Made by a program: the position numbers and the translations under genes | NCBI GenBank assembly: GCA_028042835.1 | Contig: JAOFOL010000015.1 | Coordinates: forward strand, 1 to 40,000 | DNA length: 40,000 nucleotides | Direction of reading: 5' to 3' | Origin: Opitutales bacterium | GTDB taxonomy: Bacteria > Verrucomicrobiota > Verrucomicrobiia > Opitutales > Seribacteraceae | In this document: positions 19,301-26,898 of the stretch, one piece after another | Layout: each line of letters starts with the position of its first letter | How positions within the stretch are numbered: the first letter of the stretch is position 1 | Notes under the pieces: generated by a model | Told to the model about the DNA's origin: nothing | What the model saw: only the letters and a program-made list of their open reading frames with translations | The model's database searches: none

Positions 19301-19734
19301 CAAAAACAAATTATGCGTTTTCGCACTGGGAGGGTAATAACATATTTGATAAAAAATCAGCGAGAACTGAAATCTTAGTTGATCACGACTCAACGGCTAC
19401 TGCCTACTTCGAGGAAAAACTATTATTCTCAGACTCTTTGTCCAACTCTAGTGGTTGGAATGAAAGCTCGTGGTTTGGGGTTTATTGGAATAAGCACCCG
19501 GAGAAATGGGCATTCCATAACAGGTTGGGATGGGTGTATGCCCACGAAATTGGATTGTCATCTTACTGGGTATGGATGAGTCGGTTGGATGGTTGGTACT
19601 GGATAGAAAAAACTACCTTTCCGTACATGTATGACAGTAATACTAAAACTTGGGTCTACCTTTCCTACCAATCTGAAGGTAACGGAGTCATATTATTTAA
19701 ATTCAGTGAAAACGCTTGGCGTAGAATTGAATAA
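13354..19734 (+). CDS. Giant secreted InlB-like repeat protein with Trp-rich C-terminal domain
   Basis: This 2126-residue exported protein starts with a GTG. A late signal peptide (hydrophobic 22-40, cleavage after ANA at 41-43) suggests a downstream TTG (13366 or 13378) may be the true start. Residues about 45-245 form the domain shared with the divergent PEP-CTERM protein (FNGDWVPLTEGTRIGDSS, TPLCIKFYDSAELSASTKY). From residue 249 to about 2023 there are about 21 divergent InlB B-type repeats of 70-90 residues, each with GGxVxGxG, a central GYxFxxWxG and a closing ITAxFxxK. A cupredoxin-like segment interrupts the array at about 1088-1182. The last 100 residues (LGWVYAHE, WVWMSRLDGWYWIE, YPYMYD-like) form a Trp/Tyr-rich domain. 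A surface adhesin or stalk-like role is inference. Confidence 0.85.
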   Translation: MLKFLQLALIPFDRTKFCSSKIIHFILGIIGFQLGIIAFNANAAVRQIVIHCSTQTTNNNPNILFDSNNNPLSSGVARNGDGYLVTLGYYNQATSDSPSNHFNGDWVPLTEGTRIGDSSTGYGFNDGMFSFTSTFTEGSDIVNIFPFEPAFFQLTSPHAISSSLPAPGTPLCIKFYDSAELSASTKYNAVTGTDWLWPSFSSGIPVNYYFKISNGIPPPNSKWKYGKTLKYNAPTFQTTELIDFVPDLYNLIISHNAGGTVNDVNASYPDESSVELIATPDPHMEFVGWIGDGVSDPLFPSTVVFMTEDRNVTAVFQPKLYELKIVSSGVGNLIGSGEYSFGEQVNITATPSLGFEFSYWEGFGIDNNLTATTSIQISQDQQIKAVFMPKQQVFTALSENASFGTVQIIQSGPYRNGTIYDIFAQPNLGYTFSHWSSTNNALYMLDSNMSASTKVNLSDDALLFAHFTETKHKLEILLGAGGESVSPATSNYGIHEIVAINATPLTGYEFTKWHDPAGIVVDPYVSSTDVNMSLTTGDHSILANFTRKFYDINITEGTGGNVILDTPNGPWNHFGTYTITALPHPGYKFVSWNGNQISIESLVQGNQQPSNQISLTSNVSLHAHFTPEEYFISVSSGNGGTASGGGQYSIENQPELSATHSPGWEFSHWDGNESYLVYLSSVSSPKVLVNLTEAPPSMTFEAVFKRPSFVLSLQASEGGTVNGQNNFEMDVESGSEVTLSAQPNIGWSFDRWFGTEEDSIKNPDVSILITSDTSIESIFKKKSYNLGLTQTTDGESSGAGFYEFADSVEIIAVPKDGFVFEKWIGDIEYIDSNLNAKTYVKIPDSNITLTPVFSIIPINITVNVSGTGHVSGAGAKDPREPFALAAIGGAPSNSSPRGHDLLKWSWSDDQGTLLTSTDNPLTLSSTTDLVLNAEFYAIPPDEVDVKIISSPSSGGIIFDDPNQRVWNIDTDKIDRNVSVISQTGYFFKGWTITPSANLSPNWRSPNISTDPIANSNLTAHLQRLTHKFKVVYDQTRGSVSSHDSKYFHTEKLNITAIPNVHYEFDKWNLEKDNEYEITVGVSTINPQAKSLFIDGLEGLRISLVRGFTYQFDVNLDSNEKFYISERLFEQTPFSHEYLSGITNSRVEQGILQFTVSTSSPDRLYYHSSNAQSHGGVIDIVDLPIDDVIAFPSESSITPTFTTDLKLKASFKPKEYSINVTASSGGSVESISDTFNHNEKVSLIATANEHFDFVRWEGSLHIENPNAPSTRLSVHEATNIKAFFTAKLYPLSISSEPKNTASFTTTNNLLAFPFGTVVEVEAFPLSGYKFKRWEGNVLETSKSSTKITISESNQIIAEIATEPLSIEVVAETLNYKGEGNASMTGGVFSGASIVQSNEKETYVAIPNEGFEFIGWFDGLGNALSNQPKSELIFTKNSTLYAKFKEKSYRLDIMVSPQYLGTLYWEDLISLDDLSYTLPHDYLVQLKAEPLENNLFQSWELFTSADPEMNANEISFKIKENTFLTANFSPPLSPSLSIDVIPAGAGIVVGNGAKSQSGKHYIFATSNPGYSFKKWEGPGISDTLSSDTTIDFDKNTTIRAVFDRTSEPPSTDGNNDTEFVLEVTPSNKNHGNTNPIGKNIYAKGLIPILAKPKLGYVFSHWNGEGVTDKYAESTSVQLDKNILLAAIFEPTSNQQKYVKVEKSILTFDYLGEKELKTETGGSIIGGTSFAVGYEPTFKIYTKEGYEFLRWENSIRQPLSTSSEITFDSEYDFSLVAVFKKKSYSLQVLSQPDGKGLIKWHGEGSSSSHIDLLPHGQTLSFSAYDHLDYKFLNWTTTGTNIDDPSEPNLNFVIKSDLYITANYYPLVKVKLTIESTPAAGGWIIGGGEFAYNSNHLLHAKPNPGYKFLRWEGNQINDRISAQTKINLDQDLSVAAIFEPDLTYIGNDPEYDPGLHSLQIKTNNETQGKTSGSGVYGTGWVVIEALPKTNYAFSHWEGNNIFDKKSARTEILVDHDSTATAYFEEKLLFSDSLSNSSGWNESSWFGVYWNKHPEKWAFHNRLGWVYAHEIGLSSYWVWMSRLDGWYWIEKTTFPYMYDSNTKTWVYLSYQSEGNGVILFKFSENAWRRIE
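14098..19420 (+). repeat. Array of about 21 divergent InlB B-type protein repeats
   Basis: Tandem coding repeats of about 70-90 codons run through the giant protein. Each unit carries a Gly-rich opening (for example GGTASGGGQYS), a strand with an SATP-like segment, an aromatic core such as GYEFTKWHD, GYKFVSWNG or GYVFSHWNG, and an AxF closing strand. The DNA copies are too diverged for recent slippage, so the expansion looks old. Confidence 0.8.
16615..16900 (+). other. Cupredoxin-like domain inserted within an InlB-type repeat
   Basis: Residues about 1088-1182 of the giant protein read LFIDGLEGLRISLVRGFTYQ, then FDVNLDS, LQFTVSTSSPDRLYYHSSNA and HGGVIDIVDL. This matches the plan of cupredoxin-like secreted domains (xLxLxRGxTYxFD ... 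FTVPxxxPxxLYYYCxxHxxMGGxIxV). The Cys of the copper site is Ser, so metal binding is doubtful. The flanking sequence opens an InlB-type repeat (YEFDKWNLEKDNEYEI) and closes it only after the insert (LKASFKPK). Confidence 0.55.
19426..19731 (+). other. Trp/Tyr-rich C-terminal domain of the giant protein
   Basis: Residues about 2025-2126 contain WFGVYWNKHPEKWAFHNRLG, then WVYAHEIGLSSYWVWMSRLD, GWYWIEKTTFPYMYD and TWVYLSYQSEGNGVILF. The spacing of Trp and LGW motifs matches a C-terminal module I associate with large secreted proteins of Opitutae-type Verrucomicrobiota. It may be an anchoring or secretion signal, but this is inferred from position only. Confidence 0.5.
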
Positions 19735-19869
19735 GTGCAATAAATAATTACGATAGATTCAACTAAAATAGCCAGTTTATGTCCGCGATTTTAGTAAATG
19801 ATCAAAGTTTTAAGTGTCGATCCAATTGCGATAAACTAATTATAAACCGATCGGAATTTTAAAGTGAAG

Positions 19870-19913
19870 TTCAGATCAATCTGTTAAAGATTAAAATCTT
19901 ATATAGATCTGAA
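19870..19913. terminator. Nested inverted repeats between convergent genes
   Basis: TTCAGATC (19870-19877) and GATCTGAA (19906-19913) are perfect inverted arms. They enclose a second hairpin, AAGAT...ATCTT (19887-19900). The element sits in the 293-base convergent gap 19735-20027 and could end transcription from either side or protect the mRNA 3' end. The rest of the gap shows nothing recognisable. Confidence 0.35.
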
Positions 19914-20005
19914 AGCTACGAAATTTTTGACTGGCAATAATAAAAATCACAAATAAAACTACAACTTAGTTAGCACAAAGCAAACTATGGGGGGCTTTTG
20001 AAAAA

Positions 20006-20032
20006 AAAAGGATCAGTAGAATGAATTCTACT
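20006..20032 (-). terminator. Candidate intrinsic terminator overlapping the TIGR02597-like gene stop
   Basis: AGTAGAAT (20015-20022) and ATTCTACT (20025-20032) form a hairpin that includes the stop codon at 20028-20030. On the minus strand it is followed, five bases later, by a run of nine T. The stem is AT-rich but the T-run makes this the most terminator-like element in the window. Confidence 0.45.
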
Positions 20033-22037
20033 CGAATGGATTCAAGCTTTCAATGTAAGCTTTAACCCCAGATGCAGAGTTTCTTTGGAGAATAATACCA
20101 GTCGTAGCTCCAAGTACCTCATTATCTCGGGTTGCACCATCAGATAGACGCCATCCACCACCCGATACTATTGCCTGAGGAGCAGCACTGTAAGAAGAAC
20201 CATTTGAATCCACCGTAATCGAACCTGAGGTAGAAATTGTTCCGTTTGCATCCAAACCGGTACTGCCACCTAGGCAATAGAATACAGCGTTTGTATCATA
20301 TCCAGTACCAACTTTACCTATTTTCCATGTGGGGGTCCCCAAGTTGCTATCAAACCTGATGTCCCTTTGTGCCGAGACGACAACTTCACCAGCACTGCTT
20401 GCTATAACCTCAAAGGACCCGTTCAAATTTGAATCAACGATAGAACCTGGATTCGTGGGTAGACTAGTGCTAGCATTTATCTCTTGAGTACCATCTTCAC
20501 TAAGAAGGTAGCCTTGAAGATCTGAAAAAGTTATAGTGAATCCATTAAGATCAGCAATAGAGTTTGTTGTGCTGATTATACTATATGTTTTATCAGATGC
20601 ATTGGTATCACCGGTTGCGTCACAACTTTGAATAGAAGTAACAGCACCACCGCCAATATAAAAGTCGTTCGCATTCATGGTAGTTGCATTATTATCAGAT
20701 TCTAATGGTCTTCTAGTAGCTATTTCATGCATTGAAGTAACTGCTGTATTACCGTGGTTGTGATCATACCAAAATTGTTCCCAACCTGAGCCAGCTAAAA
20801 AGGTAACAAGATCACCGTTTTCATGGCTAGTTCCAGCTCTAAATAACGATGAATTACCGTCTTTGGGAGCAATCATTGTGGAAGGAATTAGCTCTGCTAG
20901 CATCATGTCGGCACCATAAGGGTTTTTGGCGAGGATCTGATTTCCAGATTGAGGTAAAAGCAGTTTTTTATCGTCTGTTTCAATTTCCCCTTCGAATTCA
21001 AAAGAAACTGCACCACTTGTACGTTTCGCAATGAGAAAAGCTTCATCAGGGTAAATAGCTATGTGGTTTTTCAAACCAGATCTTGTGCTATTTTTAGAAT
21101 ACCAACCTCTAGAATATCCACGGCTGGTCCTAGTGCTATTCATAAAAAAATAGGCAACATATCCACCAAACTGAGTGTCCCAAAGGTAAATCCAATCTGA
21201 AGCACTAGGGAGACCCGAAGTCCAATTTGGGGGGTATATATCGGAGTTGTAATCTACTCCGAATAAGGAACCTAATGTGGTAGCTGGGATTACTTCAATT
21301 TGAGTACCTGCAGGGAAATATGTCGAAATATTGCTAGACTCATTATTTGCCCTCCGAGACAAGTCAATATCTAGTCTTGTGCGATTATTATCTTCTATAA
21401 GAAACACTCTGCCTTTGTAGGGACTATCATTATCAGTAATTTTAACAAAATGTGATCCAGCGACTAATTTAACTTTCGGAGTGGATGTATACCCTTCACC
21501 TCGAGATACGACGCTCAAACCAGTCAATTTACCTGTACCATCGATAGTTGCGGTTACCTCTGCAGATACATTATAGTCAGCATCGTACAGAATAACCTCG
21601 GGTGGAAAACTTGCATTGAACCCCGGTTTGTTGGAATCAAAACCAACACTTCCACCTTCATCTAGCCAAACAACCGATGTGTTCGTATCAAGTATTCCTG
21701 AGGAGACACTTACATTTAAAACTGGAATTTGTACATTTGGCACAAAAGCACTATCTCCAGCAAATGGATAAAAAATATCACCACTTGAGTTTGTCTCCAC
21801 ATCGAAGATTAATCTTGCGTTGGTATTGTCGTAGCTTGCTACAGATCCAGCATAAACAGAGTCGCTTGAAAGAGGTGCGCTTGCTACAAAGTAAGTAGTG
21901 ACATCTCCAGTTAGGTTCCCTTCTGCTACAGTGAAACTTGTAGTACCCACTAATGCTTTAAGATCAAGAGGTAAATAAATTGAACAAAAAAGGAGCAGGA
22001 CATTTACAGCAATTCGAGGATACGGAAACAATCTCAT
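20028..22037 (-). CDS. Secreted TIGR02597-like protein
   Basis: This 669-residue protein has an N-terminal signal peptide (hydrophobic VNVLLLFCSIYLPLDLKALV). An initial beta-rich domain (FTVAEGNLTGDVTTYFVASA) precedes the core, where VFLIEDNNRTRLDIDL, EVIPATTLGSLFG, SASDWIYLWD, YVAYFFMNS and AIYPDEAFLIAKRTSG resemble the TIGR02597 family of secreted verrucomicrobial proteins. Two copies of a GxGYxSxPxV-type repeat lie near residues 170-195 (LSVVSRGEGYTSTPKVKLVA) and 600-635 (GSSYSAAPQAIVSGGGW). No PEP-CTERM signal or membrane anchor is visible at the C-terminus. Its neighbours are two other large secreted proteins, giving a surface-protein locus. The family call is from remembered pattern and needs a profile search; the function is unknown. 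Confidence 0.62.
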   Translation of the reverse strand: MRLFPYPRIAVNVLLLFCSIYLPLDLKALVGTTSFTVAEGNLTGDVTTYFVASAPLSSDSVYAGSVASYDNTNARLIFDVETNSSGDIFYPFAGDSAFVPNVQIPVLNVSVSSGILDTNTSVVWLDEGGSVGFDSNKPGFNASFPPEVILYDADYNVSAEVTATIDGTGKLTGLSVVSRGEGYTSTPKVKLVAGSHFVKITDNDSPYKGRVFLIEDNNRTRLDIDLSRRANNESSNISTYFPAGTQIEVIPATTLGSLFGVDYNSDIYPPNWTSGLPSASDWIYLWDTQFGGYVAYFFMNSTRTSRGYSRGWYSKNSTRSGLKNHIAIYPDEAFLIAKRTSGAVSFEFEGEIETDDKKLLLPQSGNQILAKNPYGADMMLAELIPSTMIAPKDGNSSLFRAGTSHENGDLVTFLAGSGWEQFWYDHNHGNTAVTSMHEIATRRPLESDNNATTMNANDFYIGGGAVTSIQSCDATGDTNASDKTYSIISTTNSIADLNGFTITFSDLQGYLLSEDGTQEINASTSLPTNPGSIVDSNLNGSFEVIASSAGEVVVSAQRDIRFDSNLGTPTWKIGKVGTGYDTNAVFYCLGGSTGLDANGTISTSGSITVDSNGSSYSAAPQAIVSGGGWRLSDGATRDNEVLGATTGIILQRNSASGVKAYIESLNPFE

Positions 22038-22073
22038 AATAATTAAAATACGGTTTGTTGGGCTTTAGCAGGA

Positions 22074-22145
22074 TTTAATATTATATTACATGACAAGATA
22101 AGTATTTTTCAAAGAAATTTTTCTTGTAATTAAGATAATATTAAA
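22074..22145. promoter_or_regulatory. 11-bp perfect inverted repeat upstream of the TIGR02597-like gene
   Basis: TTTAATATTAT (22074-22084) and ATAATATTAAA (22135-22145) are perfect arms, with an inner ACAAG/CTTGT pair. The element lies between the permease stop (22189) and the start of the next minus-strand gene (22037). It could terminate the kdsB-permease transcript or act as an operator. All-AT arms make chance occurrence possible. Confidence 0.3.
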
Positions 22146-22188
22146 AGGGCTCCACAGGCAATAACACAAGTACCTATAATTCAGGGAC

Positions 22189-23349
22189 TTAACGAAATGA
22201 AGATCTTATTAGAAATAGCGAAGAACATAAAAATAATATATTTGGAGTCCACCAAGCTAAATAACTCCACTTATAGGTTTCTAATAGATTGGCTGTTATT
22301 GTACCGATAGCATAGAAAGATACACATATAACAATTCCAAAAAACAAGTTAAGAACTCCTTCTTTTCTGCCTAATAAAGTTGATACAGGTAAAAGTAGAA
22401 TCGTTATAAATAGAGGCGACATACCTACTGCTGTATTTTTGTGCAATATTGATTTAGAACGTCGAGATTCCTCCAAATTTTCTAGATCTGTTGCTTGATT
22501 AAGTAATTCAAAGAAGCTTAACCTCTTTAAATTCTTTTTTTTCCCTTCTGAAATTTCTAACTCCATTGGTTGTTTCCAATGAGAAATTTCAAGAAAAAGG
22601 TCAGATCCGCCCCGAAAAAAATCAGTTCCTTGATGAACGGGTTCTAAATCCACTTCATGTAAGTCAAGGCTGAGAAATCCTTTATCAAATGACTTAGTAA
22701 CAAATGTTTTACCCGAATTGATAACCATCTGGATGCGATTTTCATTATCAAAAAGGGTAATTCTAAGATTTTGCCAAATCTGTTCTGAAAACTCCTTAAC
22801 AGATAAGGTAACACGGTTGATCTCTCCGCTTTCATTACCTAGAAGTGATTTTAGGCTTCTCTTCAAATTGGAATCCTTACTTTGATCAATTGGAAATGAA
22901 ATTTCCCCTTCTTCTACCAAGAGATAGGACAAATTTTCCCACAATATCTTTTCCCTCATCTCGTCGAACTTTGCTCGGCTAACGGGTCCCCATTCTAAAG
23001 TACAGTACAATCCCATAATCGAAAGGAGAAATGAAAAAATAAACACTGATCTCGCAACTGAAAAAGAACTAATACCAAGTGCTTTAATTGCTAAAAACTC
23101 TCGATTGGATGTCCAACTTCCAACCATAAATGCTAAAGCAATGGTAAAACCAAATGGTATCGCCATAGAAAGTGCATAAGGCACAAGTAGGAAACTAAGT
23201 TCAAGTACAACTGCTGAACTTTGATCCATTGCTTTGAAATATACATCTTCATAGCGCGTGAGGTTGCCATAAAGAAGTAAGATTGTGAGAACTGCTACTG
23301 CAAGAAAAGTGGCTTTAAATAACTCCCAAATTATATGTCTATTTAACAT
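22189..23349 (-). CDS. LptF/LptG-family LPS export permease
   Basis: This 386-residue YjgP/YjgQ-family protein is a transmembrane subunit of the LptB2FG ABC transporter that extracts lipopolysaccharide from the inner membrane. Three helices lie at the N-terminus (about 12-32, 50-78 and 98-118), with the coupling region VGSWTSNREFLAIKALGISS. A periplasmic jellyroll domain (about 120-280) follows, then three C-terminal helices (GMSPLFITILLLPVSTLLGR, NLFFGIVICVSFYAIGTITA, LAWWTPNILFLCSSLFLI). Whether it is the F or G subunit is not clear from sequence, and the partner is not in the window. It lies 33 bases after kdsB on the same strand, so two LPS genes are likely co-transcribed. Confidence 0.9.
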   Translation of the reverse strand: MLNRHIIWELFKATFLAVAVLTILLLYGNLTRYEDVYFKAMDQSSAVVLELSFLLVPYALSMAIPFGFTIALAFMVGSWTSNREFLAIKALGISSFSVARSVFIFSFLLSIMGLYCTLEWGPVSRAKFDEMREKILWENLSYLLVEEGEISFPIDQSKDSNLKRSLKSLLGNESGEINRVTLSVKEFSEQIWQNLRITLFDNENRIQMVINSGKTFVTKSFDKGFLSLDLHEVDLEPVHQGTDFFRGGSDLFLEISHWKQPMELEISEGKKKNLKRLSFFELLNQATDLENLEESRRSKSILHKNTAVGMSPLFITILLLPVSTLLGRKEGVLNLFFGIVICVSFYAIGTITANLLETYKWSYLAWWTPNILFLCSSLFLIRSSFR

Positions 23350-23382
23350 AATTTTGTACCCATCAAGAAAAAGTCTTTATTT

Positions 23383-24117
23383 CTACAGCTTATTCAGATC
23401 CTCAGGCACATCTATGCCAATGGTGCCCTGCTGAACGACAGATACTGCAATTGAATCACCCATTTCCAAAGCCCGTAGCTGTTCTAACTTTTCAAGTTTT
23501 TCAAGTTGGCCCTGAGGAGAACGGGCAAACTTCTCGAGAAAACTTGCTTGGTACCCATACAGACCTATGTGCTTGAGAGGTACAAAATCAGTTTTTGAAA
23601 AATCATCAAAAAGAGAAGAACCTCGATAAGCCGGTATGGGTAATCGAGAAAAAAACAAAGCAAAACCAGCTTGATCCAAGACTACTTTGACTTGGTTTTC
23701 ATCATTAAAATCACTTGAATTTCTAAAAGGTGTGGCTAATGTGGCCATCGATGCATTGCCACGAGCTAATCCCTCTACCAATGATAAGATATGCTCTCTC
23801 TCGACTAACGGTTCGTCTGCCTGTACATTGAGAACGGCATCCTTACAAAGTTCTTGATTTGCTTGTGCAATTCGATCAGTCCCTGAAGGCAGGTCAGGAT
23901 CTGTGCGTATAGTTTTAAAGCCTTTTTTCCTGAGAGTTTCCTCCAACTCAACTCCGTCCACAGCAAAAAAAGTTTCGAACTCACCAGCAACTTCCTGAAG
24001 TCTGTTTGCGGTATGAATAATAAGCGGTGATCCATTCACCTCCTGCAGTAACTTCCTAGGAAATCTCACGGAAGCTAATCGAGCGGGTACAATTATTGTT
24101 GGTAAATTTTGGGACAT
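23383..24117 (-). CDS. kdsB: 3-deoxy-manno-octulosonate cytidylyltransferase (CMP-KDO synthetase)
   Basis: KdsB activates KDO with CTP for attachment to lipid A. The family signatures are [18 protein letters not shown] (nucleotide-binding PARxxSxRxPxK), ATPF after the central helix, [12 protein letters not shown] (metal and substrate site) and a C-terminal GIDVPEDL. I prefer the ATG at 24117 (244 residues), since GAGGG sits eight bases upstream as a Shine-Dalgarno sequence. An in-frame ATG at 24132 would add five residues. The pair kdsB-lptF/G supports an LPS-bearing outer membrane. The 73-base gap to the divergent trpB holds both promoters. Confidence 0.94.
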   Translation of the reverse strand: MSQNLPTIIVPARLASVRFPRKLLQEVNGSPLIIHTANRLQEVAGEFETFFAVDGVELEETLRKKGFKTIRTDPDLPSGTDRIAQANQELCKDAVLNVQADEPLVEREHILSLVEGLARGNASMATLATPFRNSSDFNDENQVKVVLDQAGFALFFSRLPIPAYRGSSLFDDFSKTDFVPLKHIGLYGYQASFLEKFARSPQGQLEKLEKLEQLRALEMGDSIAVSVVQQGTIGIDVPEDLNKL

Positions 24118-24190
24118 CTTAAAAACCCTCATCTTCTGTTATTTTCTTAGGTTGTCGCAAGCACAAGTTTTGATAACATGGTTATGCTAT

Positions 24191-25447
24191 ATGAATTCAA
24201 CAAAAGTTTCTCACAATAATACTTTGAGCAATAAGGTTTCATTACCCGATAGTAGAGGACACTTTGGTCCATATGGTGGTTCATATGTGCCTGAAACTTT
24301 ATTTCACCCACTCCAGGAACTAGAAAGTGCTTACTTTAAAGCAAAAGAGGATTCTACATTTACCTCTGAATTGAGTAGTCTACTGAAAGAATTCGCTGGA
24401 CGACCTACGGAGCTTTACTACGCAGAACAATTGTCAGAGAAAATCGGAGGAGCCAGAATTTTCCTTAAAAGAGAAGACTTACTACATACTGGTGCCCACA
24501 AAATAAATAACGCTCTCGGGCAAGCACTGCTAGCCAAGCGGATGGGCAAAAAACGAATTATTGCCGAAACAGGAGCCGGACAGCACGGGATTGCCACAGC
24601 TTCAGTTTGTGCAAGGTTTGGTTTTAAATGTAAGATCTACATGGGTGCGGAAGACATGCGAAGACAGGCACTTAATGTTTTTAAGATGCGCCTCAGCGGA
24701 GCAGAAGTGCACGGAGTTGAAGCGGGAAGTAAAACTCTCAAAGAAGCGATCAACGAAGCAATGAGGGATTGGGTAACAAATGTTCGGAGCACTCATTACA
24801 TACTAGGTTCAGCACTAGGAGCCCACCCCTACCCTATGATGGTTAGAGATTTTCATAAAATCATTGGAGAAGAAACTAAAAAACAATTTATCGAAAAAAC
24901 AGGCAATCTACCTAATGAAATGATTGCTTGCGTGGGTGGAGGAAGCAACGCAATCGGATTTTTTCATGATTTCCTAGATGAAACTTCAGTTAAATTAATC
25001 GGAGTAGAAGCAGGCGGCCGTTCTTTAGAGGAAGGTGAACATGCAGCAAGGTTCGAAGGAGGAAAACTAGGAGTCCTACAAGGATGTAGAACTTGGATAC
25101 TTCAAAATAAAGATGGGCAAATTAACCAAACGCACTCGGTTTCTGCAGGTTTAGATTATGCGGCAATAGGACCTGAGCATGCTTATTATCGTGATCAGGG
25201 TAGGATTGATTTTGCAAACGCCAGTGATGAAGATGCCATGGAGGCCTTCAAAACTTTATCCTCAGAAGAAGGAATCTTGCCCGCACTTGAAACTTCTCAT
25301 GGACTTGCTCATGCATTCAAAAGGGCAGCTGAACTGTCAAAAGACAAAACTATCTGCGTCAATTTGAGTGGTCGAGGCGACAAAGACGCGATGGAGGCCG
25401 CTCGTATCATGGGAGTGGAGGGTTTACCCAAGATGACTTTTGCATGA
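24191..25447 (+). CDS. trpB: Tryptophan synthase beta chain
   Basis: TrpB condenses indole with serine using PLP. Hallmarks are [20 protein letters not shown]-type N-terminal sequence, the PLP lysine in [13 protein letters not shown] (Lys104), [22 protein letters not shown], the phosphate-binding loop [10 protein letters not shown] and [10 protein letters not shown]. The ATG at 24191 gives 418 residues and the normal N-terminus; a TTG at 24152 would add 13 residues without homology. The sequence is TrpB1-like, which normally pairs with TrpA, yet no trpA is adjacent. It overlaps yicC by four bases (ATGA), so the two are translationally coupled. Confidence 0.95.
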   Translation: MNSTKVSHNNTLSNKVSLPDSRGHFGPYGGSYVPETLFHPLQELESAYFKAKEDSTFTSELSSLLKEFAGRPTELYYAEQLSEKIGGARIFLKREDLLHTGAHKINNALGQALLAKRMGKKRIIAETGAGQHGIATASVCARFGFKCKIYMGAEDMRRQALNVFKMRLSGAEVHGVEAGSKTLKEAINEAMRDWVTNVRSTHYILGSALGAHPYPMMVRDFHKIIGEETKKQFIEKTGNLPNEMIACVGGGSNAIGFFHDFLDETSVKLIGVEAGGRSLEEGEHAARFEGGKLGVLQGCRTWILQNKDGQINQTHSVSAGLDYAAIGPEHAYYRDQGRIDFANASDEDAMEAFKTLSSEEGILPALETSHGLAHAFKRAAELSKDKTICVNLSGRGDKDAMEAARIMGVEGLPKMTFA

Positions 25448-26319
25448 GAAGCATGACAGGATATGGCAGGGCACAAACAGAGTTTGGGACCGACCTGATT
25501 ACCTTAGAACTAACTTCAGTTAACAAAAAAAACCTCGAGGTTGTCTTTTCTGGTCCCAGAGAATGGCAATCCTTTGAGATTCAAGCATCGAAGGAAGTCA
25601 CTCCGCTAGTTGGACGCGGAAGGATACGCATTTCTGTAACGGTAGAATCTTCTCCGAATGAACATCCTGCCCTTTTTAAAAAAGTTCAAATTGATGAGGA
25701 CTTTAAACAACTCAAGGACCTAATGAAAAATTACGGACAGGAACTTGTAGCAAAACCTGAAATCTTTATAGAATTATTAAGACTCAGAAATACTAAGGAC
25801 ACTCAGACCGCAAATATTTCTGATGTTTCCGAAATTCTTGGAATTCTTCTACATCGATCTTTGAAAGGTTTTTTGAAAATGAAAGAAGTCGAGGGAGATA
25901 TCCTTAAAAAAGATATGACTAAACGAGTCGCGGTTGTCTCTGATCTTACAGAAAAGATTCATGTCGAAAGCCAAGGGATGGCAAACGAATGGAAGAAAAA
26001 ATTGCTTCTACGCCTTCAAAATTCAGGACTTGAGCTGGATGTTAATGATGAAAGAGTGCTGAAAGAAGTTTCTTTGTTTTCTGAAAAATCAGATATATCA
26101 GAAGAAATAACAAGATTAGAGAGCCATATTCTACAATTACAGGCGACCTTCAGCCAAATAGGGAATATTGGGAGAAAGATTGAGTTTTTACTTCAAGAAG
26201 TAGGCAGAGAACTTAACACAATTTGTTCCAAGTCCACCAAAATTGAATGCACTCAACTTGCTTTAGATGCTCGTTGTGAACTGGAGAAGCTTAGGGAACA
26301 AGTACTAAATATTGAATAA
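25444..26319 (+). CDS. yicC: YicC-family endoribonuclease
   Basis: This 291-residue protein starts with the family signature [15 protein letters not shown]. It contains [16 protein letters not shown] and ends with the DUF1732 block [20 protein letters not shown]. YicC proteins are stress-associated endoribonucleases or RNase adapters that affect small-RNA turnover; this is family knowledge. The middle is helical and charged. The start is fixed by the ATGA overlap with trpB. The gene converges on lspA with only 19 bases between stops. Confidence 0.92.
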   Translation: MRSMTGYGRAQTEFGTDLITLELTSVNKKNLEVVFSGPREWQSFEIQASKEVTPLVGRGRIRISVTVESSPNEHPALFKKVQIDEDFKQLKDLMKNYGQELVAKPEIFIELLRLRNTKDTQTANISDVSEILGILLHRSLKGFLKMKEVEGDILKKDMTKRVAVVSDLTEKIHVESQGMANEWKKKLLLRLQNSGLELDVNDERVLKEVSLFSEKSDISEEITRLESHILQLQATFSQIGNIGRKIEFLLQEVGRELNTICSKSTKIECTQLALDARCELEKLREQVLNIE

Positions 26320-26328
26320 CGACCGGCT

Positions 26329-26357
26329 TAGTCTCATCCTAGGATTCATGAGAACTA
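26329..26357. terminator. Inverted repeat at the convergent yicC/lspA ends
   Basis: TAGTCTCAT (26329-26337) pairs with ATGAGAACTA (26348-26357) with one bulged base. A CCTAGG palindrome lies in the loop. The element overlaps the lspA stop (26339-26341) and could terminate both convergent transcripts. Confidence 0.35.
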
Positions 26358-26875
26358 GAAAACTCATTATCTAGTTTTTCTTTACGGGCATCTAGGATTG
26401 TCCAAATAAAATAGAAAGTAGCTCCTAAAAAAATTCCTGAATCAGCAATATTAAAAATTGGGTAATCATAGCCTACTATCGGAAAATATATATCGATAAA
26501 ATCGACAACCTCAGCTGGCTCCCTAAATAAACGATCAGTAAGGTTACCTGCAATGCCACCGCAAATAGCACCGAAAATGAGTTGCTGTGGCATAGATGAA
26601 AGCTCTAGTTGCTTTCGATAAATAAAAATTGCTAGTAGGGCAATCCCAGCAAGGGCAGTTAAAAACTCTGGGTAATCTGAAAGCATACTCCAAGCAGCTC
26701 CTGGGTTCGTTATGTAAGTAATTTCGAAAAAGGATTCTCTGCCTGAAATACCATCAATAATCGTAATTGGACTATCTCGTAGTTCATCTGAAATGCTTAC
26801 TACCCATGCTTTGGTAAGAAGGTCTAAACCAAAGACAATGGTTAAAACCCACCAAAATTTCCTGTACTTAGACAC
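26339..26875 (-). CDS. lspA: Lipoprotein signal peptidase (SPase II)
   Basis: LspA cleaves lipoprotein signal peptides in the inner membrane. The 178-residue protein has four membrane helices. The two catalytic aspartates lie in GGIAGNLTDRLF and FNIADSGIFLG, and the upstream NPGAAWSML motif is the usual N-G-A-W/F loop. It starts with GTG at 26875. The order ileS-lspA is common in bacteria; here a DksA/TraR-like gene is placed between them, with gaps of 14 and 23 bases. Its presence fits the lipoprotein at the left edge of the window. Confidence 0.94.
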   Translation of the reverse strand: MSKYRKFWWVLTIVFGLDLLTKAWVVSISDELRDSPITIIDGISGRESFFEITYITNPGAAWSMLSDYPEFLTALAGIALLAIFIYRKQLELSSMPQQLIFGAICGGIAGNLTDRLFREPAEVVDFIDIYFPIVGYDYPIFNIADSGIFLGATFYFIWTILDARKEKLDNEFSSSHES

Positions 26876-26898
26876 GATTGAGCAAATGAGCTTTTAGC

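Noticed and set aside
14098-19420. CRISPR or tandem DNA repeat array
   Set aside because: The periodicity is at protein level only; the DNA units are diverged, 210-270 bases long and in one open frame.
10612-22037. Recently acquired genomic island
   Set aside because: No integrase, tRNA boundary, direct repeats or transposase is present and the base composition looks like that of the flanks.
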